The notes under the pieces are model-generated. The model had not been told where the DNA came from. It saw only the letters and a list, made by a program, of their open reading frames with translations, and ran no database searches. A stretch of DNA of 41,098 nucleotides, from the NCBI GenBank assembly GCA_005805505.1, contig SYMJ01000125.1:1-41098 (forward strand). Reading direction: 5' to 3'. Both the position numbers and the translations under genes were made by a program. This DNA comes from Verrucomicrobiales bacterium. GTDB taxonomy: Bacteria > Verrucomicrobiota > Verrucomicrobiia > Limisphaerales > UBA9464. Positions 26,555 to 35,268 of this stretch are shown piece after piece (within the stretch, counting starts at the first letter, position 1; every line of letters begins with the position of its first letter).

Positions 26555-28496
26555 GGGAGGTGGAAGCGGTTGATTCTTGGACCCTTCGGTGCGTGAACGG
26601 ATAGCTGATGGCGATTTCTGTGATGAGTGTCTGGAGACGATAGCCCTCTTTGGCGACGGTTTCCATCAGATGATCCACAACGATTTCGTCGTAGCCTTCT
26701 AACTGCCGGCACAGGGCGTACGCCAAGAATTTTTCTGTGAAATTCCGGGCTAACTCATTCGGTTTGGCAGCGATGATGGCTTTGAGATCTTTAGGCGCGC
26801 TGAAGCGTTTTCCTCCGGGGAGTTCACCGGCCGCTTCAATAGCCCCGCCCGTGTCGTCACGATCGCGCCAGCGGCCGATGGCATCGAAGTTCTCCAGACC
26901 AAAGCCGATGGGATCCAGAATCTTGTGGCAGTTGGCACACACGGCTTCGGTTCGGTGAAGCTCGGTCCGCTGTCGCAAGGTCAGGTGGGCGACGGTTTTT
27001 TGATCCTGCTTTTCCAAGGCCGGAACATTTGGCGGTGGCGGCGGAACTTTCTCGCCCAGCACCTGTTCCAACACCCACACGCCGCGTTTAACGGGACTGG
27101 TGCGGTTGGGAAACGAGGTCGTTGCCAGAACACCTGGCATTCCGAGGACCCCGCCCCGATTAGGATCCGTCAGCTTCACCCGGCGCATCTTCGATCCGGT
27201 GACGGTGTTTTCCAGCCCATAGATCGGAGCGAGGGTCCTGTTGAGGAACGTGTAATCCGAATCGACGAACCGCACGACGCTCCGGTTTTCGCGCACGATG
27301 CTTTCGAAAAACAGACGGGCTTCGTCGTACATCGCCCAACGCATCTCGGCGTTCATCTGCGGAAACTTCACGGTATCAAAGGTCTTGCCTTCCAAGCTCG
27401 CCAGTCCGAGCCACTGCGCACCAAACCCGTCAAACAAAGCCCGGGACCGCGGGTCTTTGAGCAAGCGCTTCACCTGCAACCGAAGGACCGCTGGATCATG
27501 GAGTTTCCCACGATCGGCCAATCCGGACAATTCCGCATCAGGCATCGTGGACCACAGCAGGTAAGACAATCGGGAGGCCAGTTGATGATCATCCAAGCGG
27601 ACAATCCCACCGACGGGCTGACCCTCTCCATGGGGGGTGATGAAGAGGAACTGTGGTGACACTAAGACAGCCTTGGCCATCAAACGCAGCGCATCGTTGT
27701 AGGCCAGTCCGTTCGTGCGCCCTAGGTCGAACACCCCCAAAAGCACGTCCAGTTCTTCTTCGGAGGGAGGACGTCGGTAGGCTTTCCGGGCGAGAGATGC
27801 CGCCACCGGTCTTGCTGCGACTCGAAGGTCAGCCCCGCTTCGAGGCGCCGGCCCCAACCAACGCCGCTGCGCGGAATTCGGAGTCGCTGCACCGGCGGGC
27901 AAGATTCGATCGAGCACCTCATTGGCGATGCTTAGATACTGCTCCGATTGGAGTGGCGACAACGTGTTCAAGTACCCCTCCCCGATCACCTCGTCCGGCA
28001 ACTCCCGGGCGATCGCCCGATCCACGCCAAAGAGATCGTGCAACGTATTGCCATACTCGACCTTAGTGAGGCGGCGAATCACGAACAGCCCGGGATCTTT
28101 CTGGCTCAGGAACTTGATCTGGGCGATCCCGTTTAGAAATGCCTGACGCTCTGTGTCGGTCGGCTGTTTTTTGGCATCGGTCGGCGGCATGTCGTGGGCC
28201 TTCACGTTGGCGGCCGCCTGCTTCCACCGTTTTGCGATAGTCGCGTCACCCGCATTGCTGAGGGCGGGCTGAAAATTAATACCCCCCTTCTGCCGATCTT
28301 GGCCGTGACAGCCGATGCAGTAGGTCTTAACGAAGGGGGTAACGCTGTCCTGAAAAGACTTTTGGGCGTCGGCCTTAAGTGCGGCGAAATCCGGATTAAC
28401 CCGAGAATCCGCCAGGCCAGTCCAAGTGAGGAGCAACGTGAACCCACAAAGGGCTTTGATTAGCTGAAGACCGCTTGGAAATTCAGGGATTCTCAT
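26544..28496 (-). CDS. DUF1592/DUF1588/DUF1585 planctomycete-type cytochrome protein
   Basis: The 650-residue exported protein starts at ATG 28496 with a hydrophobic signal ([18 protein letters not shown]). The order of domains is: an N-terminal haem-binding domain with CIGCH at about 60-64; DUF1587 (near [17 protein letters not shown]); DUF1595 (near [16 protein letters not shown]); DUF1592 (from [13 protein letters not shown]); DUF1588, which contains [20 protein letters not shown] and a second CxxCH (CANCH) before [17 protein letters not shown]; and DUF1585 at the end. This is the full architecture usually found together with DUF1552. The two CxxCH sites support electron transfer in the periplasm, though haem at the second is unproven. 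It heads the minus-strand block of four large genes and is 150 bp from the next gene upstream. Confidence 0.92.
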   Translation of the reverse strand: MRIPEFPSGLQLIKALCGFTLLLTWTGLADSRVNPDFAALKADAQKSFQDSVTPFVKTYCIGCHGQDRQKGGINFQPALSNAGDATIAKRWKQAAANVKAHDMPPTDAKKQPTDTERQAFLNGIAQIKFLSQKDPGLFVIRRLTKVEYGNTLHDLFGVDRAIARELPDEVIGEGYLNTLSPLQSEQYLSIANEVLDRILPAGAATPNSAQRRWLGPAPRSGADLRVAARPVAASLARKAYRRPPSEEELDVLLGVFDLGRTNGLAYNDALRLMAKAVLVSPQFLFITPHGEGQPVGGIVRLDDHQLASRLSYLLWSTMPDAELSGLADRGKLHDPAVLRLQVKRLLKDPRSRALFDGFGAQWLGLASLEGKTFDTVKFPQMNAEMRWAMYDEARLFFESIVRENRSVVRFVDSDYTFLNRTLAPIYGLENTVTGSKMRRVKLTDPNRGGVLGMPGVLATTSFPNRTSPVKRGVWVLEQVLGEKVPPPPPNVPALEKQDQKTVAHLTLRQRTELHRTEAVCANCHKILDPIGFGLENFDAIGRWRDRDDTGGAIEAAGELPGGKRFSAPKDLKAIIAAKPNELARNFTEKFLAYALCRQLEGYDEIVVDHLMETVAKEGYRLQTLITEIAISYPFTHRRVQESTASTSHEK

Positions 28497-28646
28497 GGAG
28501 AGCGGTGCGAAGCATGAGCAGAACGTGACGAATGACAACGGATAGGAATTCGCCCAGACCGCTCGTACGTTTCAACGCCCGTTTAGATCCGAAGTCCGAC
28601 GATGCTTCGTCTGTGGATTCCAGGCCCATCGCCCCACGTGCAAGAT

Positions 28647-29918
28647 TCAACCGCGGTGGCCCAACCACTCCACAACCCCTCGAGCCGCTTGGGTTCCCAT
28701 CGCGAAGCAGCCCTGCATGAGGTATCCGCCGGTGGGAGCCTCCCACTCCACCATCTCGCCGGCGACGAACAGGCCGGGAAACCGTCGGACCATGAGTTGG
28801 TCATCGATTTCCGACCAACTCACTCCACCCGCCGAAGAAATGGCTTCAGCCAAAGGACGAGGCCTCTTCAGCGGGATGACGCACTGCTTCACGGCGCGCG
28901 CCAGAGAAACGACGTCGTTCCAGGGTCGGTCTGACAACAAGGCGTGCGCCGCGTCACCGATGCGCCACCGAGGGAGGGCCTCATTGAGGAAGTTGCGTCG
29001 CGCCGACTCCATCTTAGAAACCAACTGCTCGACACTGAAGGTCGGCTTGAAGTCGATGGCGATGGAGGGTTCCGACATCGCACGCAATGCGGCACCGAGT
29101 TGGTAAATCGCGCCGCCTTCGAGCCCATAGCGCGTGACAAGCAGCTCCCCGATGGCCAGCGCGTCACCGGCGCGAACATGGATGTTCTTCAACGGCTTGC
29201 CTTCGACACGCGCCAGAACCTTCGCAGGCCAATCGCATTCCCAACCACAGTTCGCCGGAGCCAGCGGATGCACCGTGAGACCGAGCGATTCCAACAACCC
29301 GGCCCAAGCGCCGTCGGATCCCGTCTCGGGCCACGACCCACCACCCAAGGCCAGGATAACCGAATCCGCGGTGGCTGTTGATCCATTGGAAAACCCCAAT
29401 TGGAAACCGCTCGCACCGGAATCCGATCCATCGACACCCTCGGATTGGCCTCTTTGAGCCGAGGCTCCTGCCAACGACTTGAGGGTCACAAGGCGGTGAT
29501 TCACCTCAAAGCACACACCGAGTCCGCGCAAGCGGGCCACCCAGCGGCGCAACAGCGGAGCGGCCTTCATCTCGACGGGATAGACCCGCCCCGTGGTGGC
29601 CTGAAAGGTTTCCACGCCCAGTCCCGCGGCCCATAGCCGCAACGCCCCGGGATCAAACGCGTTAAGCAATTTCGGCCAAAACTCAGTCGGCTGGCCAGGT
29701 CCAGAGTACCGCGTCTGAAAGCGATCCAGACCTTCTCCGTGGGTGATGTTGAGACCGCCCTTTCCAGCGACCAGAAACTTCCGGCCGACAGAGGGTTTGG
29801 CGTCATACAGCGTCACCCTCAAACCCACCGAGGCCGCGACTTCCGCAGCACGTAAACCGGCCGGTCCGCCGCCGATCACGGCAACAGAAGAAATTGTGGG
29901 TAAAATAAGCGACTTCAT
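28647..29918 (-). CDS. HI0933/BaiN-like FAD-dependent oxidoreductase (PP_4765-type flavoprotein)
   Basis: The product is 423 residues from ATG 29918 (MKSLILPTISSVAVIGGG); 29927 is an alternative start. The FAD-binding GGGPAGLRAAE opens the Rossmann fold, followed by the family's VGRKFLVAGKGGLNITH stretch. GRVYPVEMKAAPLLRRW marks the PP_4765 branch. Further along are LALGGGSWPETGSDG, GLFVAGEMVEWEAPTGGY and LMQGCFAMGTQAA, the flavin-contact end. Members are FAD enzymes of unknown or varied substrate; some reduce dehydro bile acids. The gene is alone on the minus strand and seems unrelated to the cytochrome block. The frame is open to 30023, but homology begins at the chosen start. Confidence 0.9.
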   Translation of the reverse strand: MKSLILPTISSVAVIGGGPAGLRAAEVAASVGLRVTLYDAKPSVGRKFLVAGKGGLNITHGEGLDRFQTRYSGPGQPTEFWPKLLNAFDPGALRLWAAGLGVETFQATTGRVYPVEMKAAPLLRRWVARLRGLGVCFEVNHRLVTLKSLAGASAQRGQSEGVDGSDSGASGFQLGFSNGSTATADSVILALGGGSWPETGSDGAWAGLLESLGLTVHPLAPANCGWECDWPAKVLARVEGKPLKNIHVRAGDALAIGELLVTRYGLEGGAIYQLGAALRAMSEPSIAIDFKPTFSVEQLVSKMESARRNFLNEALPRWRIGDAAHALLSDRPWNDVVSLARAVKQCVIPLKRPRPLAEAISSAGGVSWSEIDDQLMVRRFPGLFVAGEMVEWEAPTGGYLMQGCFAMGTQAARGVVEWLGHRG

Positions 29919-30444
29919 CAAAACCATGGCCTTCAACTGTGGAGACCTAGAGCCAACAGCGTGCGCAGCGCCCTCAAATTCACCACCACAATCGAAGCGC
30001 CAGTTCTCCTGAGGGTCGTACAAATTCCACGGTCAAGGGGAAGATCTTCTGGTCCCGTCGTTCGATTCCAGAGCTGGCAACCCAAGGAAACGGGGCCGAT
30101 CGGGGCGAGGCCGTAGGACGCTTGTTGGACAGTGGCCTAAAAAACTGAGAAACCAGCGCTGCGTTTGCCCCTCTGGCGTCACCGGGCCGACGACTTGATT
30201 AGCTGCCAGCTTGCAGCGATGGCGAAAGAGGGGACTCGCTCGAAGTGACGTCATTTATCAAGCAACTGGAACGGGTTTACCTACCTGGATTGATCCGTGC
30301 TTAGAAAAGTAATTGCGATGTCTATGTGTCGTGATGTATATGTAGCTAATGAAGAAGTCGTTGAAGTATTCAAGCGCGCCAAAACCGCCGGATGTCTTGC
30401 GCGATCTCCCCGCGCTGTCCAGAGGCCTCAACGAGTCCGTGGGT
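29919..30444. other. Intergenic stretch upstream of the VapBC pair
   Basis: No gene is supported here. A 5-bp dyad GCTGC/GCAGC at 30202-30217 is weak. The last 150 bp are more AT-rich and probably contain the toxin-antitoxin promoter. A plus frame is open from 30349 into the antitoxin gene, but its first 32 codons look non-coding. Confidence 0.45.
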
Positions 30445-30741
30445 ATGGTTCGCACCCAAATTTATCTGACGCGCACCGAGCACGGTTTCATTGAGGCTGA
30501 GGCGGCGCGCCGGGGTGAAACGATGGCGGCGGTGATCCGTGGCTGCATTGACGACAAGATGCGGGTGCCCGACACCGCGTGGGCAGCCAACCCCATGCTG
30601 GAGCCCACGCCGTCGGATGCCGGTCTCGAATTGCCGGAGGATGCTGCCATCAACCACGACCACTACCTCTACGGAACGGCCAAAAAATATCTAAAGAAAC
30701 GGGGTAAATGGGTGCTGGCCGAATCGGAGGCGAGACACTGA
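30445..30741 (+). CDS. vapB: VapB-like ribbon-helix-helix antitoxin
   Basis: From ATG 30445 the product is 98 residues. The N-terminus MVRTQIYLTRTEHGFIEAEA, with AARRGETMAAVIRGCID after it, has the strand-helix-helix pattern of CopG/Arc-type DNA-binding domains. The remaining part (VPDTAWAANPM onward) is the flexible tail that wraps the toxin, with HDHYLYGTAKKYLKK near the end. Its TGA overlaps the ATG of the PIN-domain toxin by one base, the normal VapBC arrangement. The pair should autoregulate through an operator just upstream, though none could be picked out. A start at 30349 would add 32 residues with no homology. Confidence 0.85.
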   Translation: MVRTQIYLTRTEHGFIEAEAARRGETMAAVIRGCIDDKMRVPDTAWAANPMLEPTPSDAGLELPEDAAINHDHYLYGTAKKYLKKRGKWVLAESEARH

Positions 30742-31151
30742 TGCACAGCCACCGAGTCTTCCTCGATTCGTCGTTCTGGATCGCCTTCCGAGATGCCCGC
30801 CAGATCCATCATGCCCGGGCGCGCGAGTGTCTGGCCGCACTGTTTCAAGAGCGGACCCACTTCGTGAGCACACCCTTAGTGTTCGCGGAAACCCATGCGA
30901 CCTTTGCCCGTTCACTGGCAGTGCGCGAAAAGATCATCGCCGACTTCTGGGAAAATCCGCTGCTCCATTTCGCGGAGGTCACCGACGCCGACCACCGCGC
31001 GGCCATCCAGTTTCTGAGGCAGCACGCGGACAAGTCCTATCCCTTCTGCGACGCGATTTCGTTCGTCGTAATGCGGCGATTGGGAGTCAAACGGGTCGCG
31101 GCCTTTGATGACCACTTCCGGCAAGTCGGTGGGTTTGAGGTAATTGGATGA
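30741..31151 (+). CDS. vapC: VapC-like PIN-domain toxin ribonuclease
   Basis: The 136-residue protein is a PIN-fold magnesium-dependent endoribonuclease that inhibits translation by cutting tRNA or rRNA. The acidic site is complete: Asp9 in VFLDSSFWIA, Glu50 in VFAETHAT, Asp104 in FCDAISF, and Asp123/124 in AAFDDHF. The HAR-x-R helix and YPFCDAISFVVMRRLGV are typical of the VapC subgroup in Verrucomicrobiota and Cyanobacteria. It is coupled to the antitoxin by a TGATG overlap and is followed 109 bp later by an unrelated XRE antitoxin-like gene. Confidence 0.9.
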   Translation: MHSHRVFLDSSFWIAFRDARQIHHARARECLAALFQERTHFVSTPLVFAETHATFARSLAVREKIIADFWENPLLHFAEVTDADHRAAIQFLRQHADKSYPFCDAISFVVMRRLGVKRVAAFDDHFRQVGGFEVIG

Positions 31152-31260
31152 CCCAGGACTCTACGACCAGAATGGTTAACCGCCCGCAATCCTGAGCATC
31201 TAGACTGCAACTAAAGTCCCTGAAGACGGCGGTGGCGGTCATCAAGCAGCAGTTCCGACC

Positions 31261-31581
31261 ATGAAAAACAAAGACATCTCCTTCGATCCGGACGCTCTGG
31301 TGGCAAGTGTGGAAGCGATGGCGGACCATGTCCGCGGCGAGCGGAAGCTGACTCTCCGCAGGCGAACTCTATTGCCGATTCCGGTGAAACCGATGGAGGC
31401 CCGGGACGTCGCGGAAATTCGCCAGCGGTTGAACGTCAGCCAGGCGGTGTTTGCTTCGCTCCTCAACGTGTCGAGAGTCACGGCCATTAGCTGGGAGAAG
31501 GGGCGTCGACGTCCGAGCGGTGCCGCTCTGCGCCTTCTCGACTTGGCACGCCGTCGGCCCGAGGTGTTTCAGGAGGTTTGA
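31261..31581 (+). CDS. HigA/NadS-like XRE-family antitoxin or regulator
   Basis: The 106-residue protein has an N-terminal basic segment and a C-terminal helix-turn-helix: VAEIRQRLNVSQAVFASLLN and VSRVTAISWEKGRRRPSGAA, then LRLLDLARRRPEVF. This is the XRE fold of HigA, NadS and MqsA-type antitoxins, which sit downstream of a RelE/HigB-like toxin. Here no intact toxin precedes it. The only frame entering its start is a short one ending KTAVAVIKQQFRP and TGA, overlapping this ATG. It may be the tail of a lost toxin gene. A 20-bp tandem repeat begins directly after the stop. Confidence 0.82.
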   Translation: MKNKDISFDPDALVASVEAMADHVRGERKLTLRRRTLLPIPVKPMEARDVAEIRQRLNVSQAVFASLLNVSRVTAISWEKGRRRPSGAALRLLDLARRRPEVFQEV

Positions 31582-31621
31582 ACGTGGCTCATAACTTATG
31601 GACGTGGCTCGTAGCTTATGG
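31582..31621. repeat. 20-bp tandem duplication
   Basis: Units 31582-31601 and 31602-31621 both follow the pattern ACGTGGCTCrTArCTTATGG and differ at two positions. It starts one base after the XRE stop codon. It may be a slippage product or a duplicated binding site for the XRE protein. Confidence 0.75.
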
Positions 31622-31716
31622 ACCCAGGAGCCCGCGATTTCTTCGCCGCTCGCATCCTTCTTTACGAGTTTTCCCCCTCGAAGGAACTGCATCAGCGTCG
31701 TCATCTGGCGTCGGAA

Positions 31717-31875
31717 ACGGAGTCAGGGAACGATTTTTGAATTGGACTCAGTCGGGTGTCAGCAATTGTTGATCAATTCCTGGGCAAGAGCCCGTTCAGG
31801 CTGCGGAGCCCTTGACCGAGTTCTGAGCAATGGGAGCTGGTGCTTCCATAATCAAAAATCGTTTCATGACCCCGT
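31717..31875 (+). repeat. TIR repeat family, copy A (139-bp core at 31727-31865)
   Basis: The core begins GGAACGATTTTTGAAT and ends ATCAAAAATCGTTTC, nearly exact inverted copies. The similarity extends outward to an ACGGAGTCA/TGACCCCGT pair, which gives about 159 bp. The interior contains TGTCAGCAATTGTTG and CAAGAGCCCGTTCAGGCTGC. It is equal in length to copies B and C. A further half-end, AATTCAAAAATAGTTT, follows at 31880-31895. It carries no convincing gene. Confidence 0.88.
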
Positions 31876-31933
31876 TCCTAATTCAAAAATAGTTTGCGTT
31901 ACCTTGTTTGATCTCAAAAGACTTTCACTCAAA

Positions 31934-32149
31934 ATGAAATCCACTCATTTAAAACTTCTCAGCAAAATCTGTTTCGTTCTCGGCTTTGCCTCCATTATCG
32001 GTTCCATCGCCATTTGGTATCTTACAGGTGGTCAAGCGATCGACACGCAAGGGCACGGTGAACGATTTGGCATCTTCGTTGGACTGTGGGCTCCGACCTT
32101 TTTTATTCTCTCCAACCGCTTCGAACGTTTCTCTGAGAAAGCGGCCTGA
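31934..32149 (+). CDS. Small two-helix membrane protein of unknown function
   Basis: The ATG at 31934 opens a 71-residue frame. It has a basic start (MKSTHLKLLSK), a first transmembrane helix (ICFVLGFASIIGSIAIWYL), a polar loop (TGGQAIDTQGHGER), a second helix (FGIFVGLWAPTFFIL), and a short polar tail (SNRFERFSEKAA). Helix-loop-helix proteins with the FVGLWAPTFF pattern are seen in several phyla as uncharacterised membrane proteins. Its base composition is less GC-rich than that of the neighbours. It sits exactly between repeat copies A and B, 58 bp after one and 17 bp before the other, so it may have arrived with them. The frame is open upstream from 31598, but that part is repeat sequence. 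Confidence 0.65.
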   Translation: MKSTHLKLLSKICFVLGFASIIGSIAIWYLTGGQAIDTQGHGERFGIFVGLWAPTFFILSNRFERFSEKAA

Positions 32150-32166
32150 TCGTTTGGGATCTAGCA

Positions 32167-32324
32167 ACGGGCTCAGGAACGATTCCCGAATTTGACTCAG
32201 TCGGGTGTCAGCAATTGTTGCTCAATGCCTCGGCAAGAGCCCGTTCAGGCTGCGGAGCCCTTTGCCGAGTTCTCGGCAAAGGGAACTGATGCATCCAAAA
32301 TCGAAAATTGTTCCCAGACCCCGT
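32167..32324 (+). repeat. TIR repeat family, copy B (139-bp core at 32176-32314)
   Basis: The core runs from GGAACGATTCCCGAATTTG to CGAAAATTGTTCC and has the same length as copies A and C with scattered substitutions. It contains a perfect 12-bp inverted repeat, CCCTTTGCCGAG-TT-CTCGGCAAAGGG (32258-32283), that is imperfect in the other two copies. The outer ends extend to ACGGGCTCA and GACCCCGT. Confidence 0.88.
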
Positions 32325-32365
32325 CCCCACTGACCCCGTTTTCAGTCTCCCCGCCGGATTTTTTT

Positions 32366-32448
32366 TCTCACGCGGAGCCGCGGAGAGCGCGGAGGTCGGA
32401 GGTCGGAGGATTGGATTCTCTCCGCGAACTCCGCGTCTCCGCGTGAGA
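32366..32448. repeat. Long GC-rich inverted repeat (29-bp arms)
   Basis: The left arm, 32366-32394, begins TCTCACGCGGAG. The right arm, 32420-32448, ends CTCCGCGTGAGA. They pair with about three mismatches around a 25-nt loop that holds a tandem AGGTCGG. A run of eight T precedes it (32359-32366). Hairpins with CTCACGCGGAG arms are dispersed in Verrucomicrobiota and Planctomycetes genomes, to my knowledge. Here it lies 52 bp past the aminopeptidase stop and could terminate that transcript. Confidence 0.8.
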
Positions 32449-32500
32449 CGTGTTGGTTCATGCTTGTCGCTGTTCGTGGCGCGTGGACGGCCGCAGGATT

Positions 32501-35167
32501 CTACTTCTTCGCCTTCGCCGGATTCGCCGGCTTCGCAGATTTCACATGGCCCGGCTCGGCCGTCAGCGCGTCGATCTTCTTCTTCAAGTCATCGAACTCC
32601 TTGCGCAGATCGCGGTTCTCCTTCTGGAGCGTGATGACTTCGCTGCGGAGCGAGTCGGACTCGGCAGCGGGCTTCTTCGTGTTATTGATGGCACCAACCG
32701 CACGTTCCGCCGTGGCGCGAAGCGGACTTTCTTTCGGGGCGTTCGTGAACTTCTCCAGCGGACCAAGCGCCTTTACATCGCCCAATGTTCCTAGGGCCAT
32801 CACAGCGGCGAGCTGCACGCGGCGCTTTGAGCTGTCGAGATGCTTGAGCAGAAACTCGCGCACGGTGTCCTTCTTTTCCTCATCCTTCGCAAGCCGCGCG
32901 AGCGTGTCCAAGCCGCGCGCAAAACCGCCGCTAGTGAACGCTACCTCCTGCTTCTGCAACACCTCGAGCAACGGCGCGATGTAGCTGGCGTCCGCCTGCA
33001 CGCGGATGGCGCTAATGGCCGCGTCCGCCGTCGCGTTGCGATACGAGGCTGAGCTCAGCGCCTTGAGGATCTGCTCGCGCACTTCTGGCTTCGCATAGGA
33101 ACCGATTGATGCGAGCGCAATCGCCTGGATGTCTGGGTTCCGCTCGTCCTTCAGAATCTTCTGCGTGGCCGCATAGCTCGCCTCGCGATAGAAGCCGCCA
33201 ATGTCAGCAGTGACTTGCCGACGCACGCGGGCGTCACTCTGCTTCGTCGAGGCGATCAAAGCGTCGAGCGCCTCATCCGTCTGGATGGCGCGAATGGCCT
33301 GAGACGCTGCCAGGCGCACGCCGTAGAACGAATCGTTGTTCAACACCTCTTTGAGTTTGCCCAGTGCCTCCGCCTTACCGCTGAGCTGTTCGATGGCAAG
33401 TAGGCGACCGAGCAGATCAGCTTTGTCGATGAGTTGCAGATGCAACATCGCGGTCGGGACCTTGAAGTCGATCTTCGCCAGCAAGGTCTGGTTCGGATCG
33501 ATGCGGACCACCTCCGGTGCCTCAGTCAGCGGCACGTAGAAGTCCTCCGCCTTTTCCTTCACCGCCAGCGTGCGTTCGGTGACCACGCCCGACTTGCTCT
33601 TGAACCGCACCGGCAACGGGACGTTGAAGAGCAGCACGTCATCGCTGAGTTTCTGCACCTGCTGCACGGAGACCTTCGCGAGCTTGGTACGCTCGTCCCA
33701 GTTGTAGCTGATGTTCAGCTCGGGATGATGCGCGTGATAGACGTATTGGTTGAAGAACTGGTCGAATGAGCGGCCTGAGAGTTCCTCGATTACTTTGTTA
33801 AAATCGTCCGTGGCGACATTGCCAAAGGCGTGGCGCTCCAGATAGGTCTTCACGATCCGGCGATAAAGATCTTCGCCGAGCTGGCTGCGGAGCATGTGCA
33901 GAATCCAGCTCCCCTTGGGATACGCGTGGAAGCCGAACTGGTCGTTGGGACTGTTAAAGTCGCGGCGCACGATGGCGTTGGTGTCGTTCGGTTGATTGAG
34001 GACAGCGTTGGCATTACCGCGCATCTGGTAGAGGAAGGCGTCGCGCCCGTTTTTATGACCGGCGTAAAGCGCGTCGTAGTAGGTCGCAAAACCTTCGTTC
34101 AGCCAAAGATGCGACCAGTCCTTGCACGTCACGAGGTCGCCAAACCATTGATGCGCCAGCTCGTGCGCGACGAGGCCGGTGCTGTCGCGGAGATTCTCCG
34201 TGACGTCGCTGAAGAGCGTGCGGTCATTGAGAATCGTCATCGTCGTGTTCTCCATGCCGCCCCAGCCGAAATCCTCGACGCACACCTGATCATACTTCGC
34301 CCAAGGATAGAGCACGCCGATCTCCTTCTCGAAAAACTCCATCATGTCCTTTGTCCCACGGAAGGAGCTTTGCGCCTGGGCGATTTGCGAAGGGGGCGTC
34401 CAGAAGGCCATCGGGATGTCGCGATGCTTGTCTTCGATCTTCTTAAAGTTACCGGCGCAAAGCGCGATGAGGTAGTTCGCGTGCGGCTTGTCCTGCAACC
34501 AGCGCACGGCGACGAGACCGGTGGCGGCGTCCTTTTCCTCCGACATCTTGCGGCCGTTCGAGATCACGACCATGCCTTCGGGTACGCGGCAGGTGACTTC
34601 GCTGGTGAACTTCTCATTCGGCGCGTCGAAGCTGGGAAACCAATGACGCGCCTCGTAAGGCTCGCCCTGGGTCCAGAGATGCGAATCGCCCGCAGGATAG
34701 CCCATCTCAGTAGTGCGGAAGTAGAGACCTTGATCCGGCGTGGCGCTGTAGTGAATGGTCACGCTCGCCTCTTTGTCGGCGGGAATCGCTTCCGCGAACG
34801 TCACGATGACGTGCTCGCCCGTCGCCTGATAGCCGAGGATCTTCTCGCTTGATTCGACCGACGCAACGGCGAGATCGATGCCGTTGAGCTTCAGCTCGGC
34901 GAAGGGTTTCGCGATGGGCTTGAAGCGAAGCGTGACCTGGCCGGAGACGGAGCGCGCCTTGAAGTCCGGCGTGACATCGAGCGCCAGATGCAACAGGTCG
35001 ATCTCACGGCTCGGCGCGTATTTCAGAAAGTTCGAGGCTTCGGCGCTCGCGGCGAGCCATGTGTGGCCGTGGGCACAATAGAGATGCTCCGTTTCCGCCA
35101 GCGCCGGCCGGGGCGAGACGTGGAGAGTGAGCACAAGACAGGCGAAAAGGGCGAATCTGGTTCTCAA
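32501..35167 (-). CDS. Exported M1-family aminopeptidase with HEAT-like C-terminal domain
   Basis: The 888-residue product has a signal peptide (MRTRFALFACLVLTLHVSPR, then PALAE). The M1 fold is complete: an N-terminal beta domain, the exopeptidase motif GGMENT at 303-308, HELAH at 335-339 and the third zinc ligand Glu358 in LNEGFATYY, so HExxH-x18-E is exact. The catalytic Tyr lies further on, in the segment around FGFHAYPKGSWILH. The C-terminus (about 570-830) consists of HEAT-like alpha repeats with ADIGGFYREASYAAT and ALASIGSYAKPEVREQ. It ends in a coiled coil (LQKENRDLRKEFDDLKKK) and a Lys/Ala/Pro tail. It probably trims peptides outside the inner membrane. Its codons look richer in CGCG and GCGC than those of the neighbouring genes. 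Repeat copies B and C stand on its two sides. Confidence 0.93.
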   Translation of the reverse strand: MRTRFALFACLVLTLHVSPRPALAETEHLYCAHGHTWLAASAEASNFLKYAPSREIDLLHLALDVTPDFKARSVSGQVTLRFKPIAKPFAELKLNGIDLAVASVESSEKILGYQATGEHVIVTFAEAIPADKEASVTIHYSATPDQGLYFRTTEMGYPAGDSHLWTQGEPYEARHWFPSFDAPNEKFTSEVTCRVPEGMVVISNGRKMSEEKDAATGLVAVRWLQDKPHANYLIALCAGNFKKIEDKHRDIPMAFWTPPSQIAQAQSSFRGTKDMMEFFEKEIGVLYPWAKYDQVCVEDFGWGGMENTTMTILNDRTLFSDVTENLRDSTGLVAHELAHQWFGDLVTCKDWSHLWLNEGFATYYDALYAGHKNGRDAFLYQMRGNANAVLNQPNDTNAIVRRDFNSPNDQFGFHAYPKGSWILHMLRSQLGEDLYRRIVKTYLERHAFGNVATDDFNKVIEELSGRSFDQFFNQYVYHAHHPELNISYNWDERTKLAKVSVQQVQKLSDDVLLFNVPLPVRFKSKSGVVTERTLAVKEKAEDFYVPLTEAPEVVRIDPNQTLLAKIDFKVPTAMLHLQLIDKADLLGRLLAIEQLSGKAEALGKLKEVLNNDSFYGVRLAASQAIRAIQTDEALDALIASTKQSDARVRRQVTADIGGFYREASYAATQKILKDERNPDIQAIALASIGSYAKPEVREQILKALSSASYRNATADAAISAIRVQADASYIAPLLEVLQKQEVAFTSGGFARGLDTLARLAKDEEKKDTVREFLLKHLDSSKRRVQLAAVMALGTLGDVKALGPLEKFTNAPKESPLRATAERAVGAINNTKKPAAESDSLRSEVITLQKENRDLRKEFDDLKKKIDALTAEPGHVKSAKPANPAKAKK

Positions 35168-35268
35168 AATCGATTAACAGGAAATTGCTTGGGGGTGGAA
35201 GCAGCCATTTTCAAATTCACGCGATTGATTCCAGACGTCAATGGCGAATTGCCCAGCACTATGGTGGA

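Noticed and set aside
31598-31933. N-terminal extension of the small membrane protein frame
   Set aside because: The codons run through repeat copy A and the tandem duplication, so the translation reflects repeat sequence rather than a gene.
33830-34852. Long plus-strand open frame opposite the aminopeptidase
   Set aside because: It is the complement of a well-supported M1 gene in GC-rich DNA; its translation has no domain or signal.
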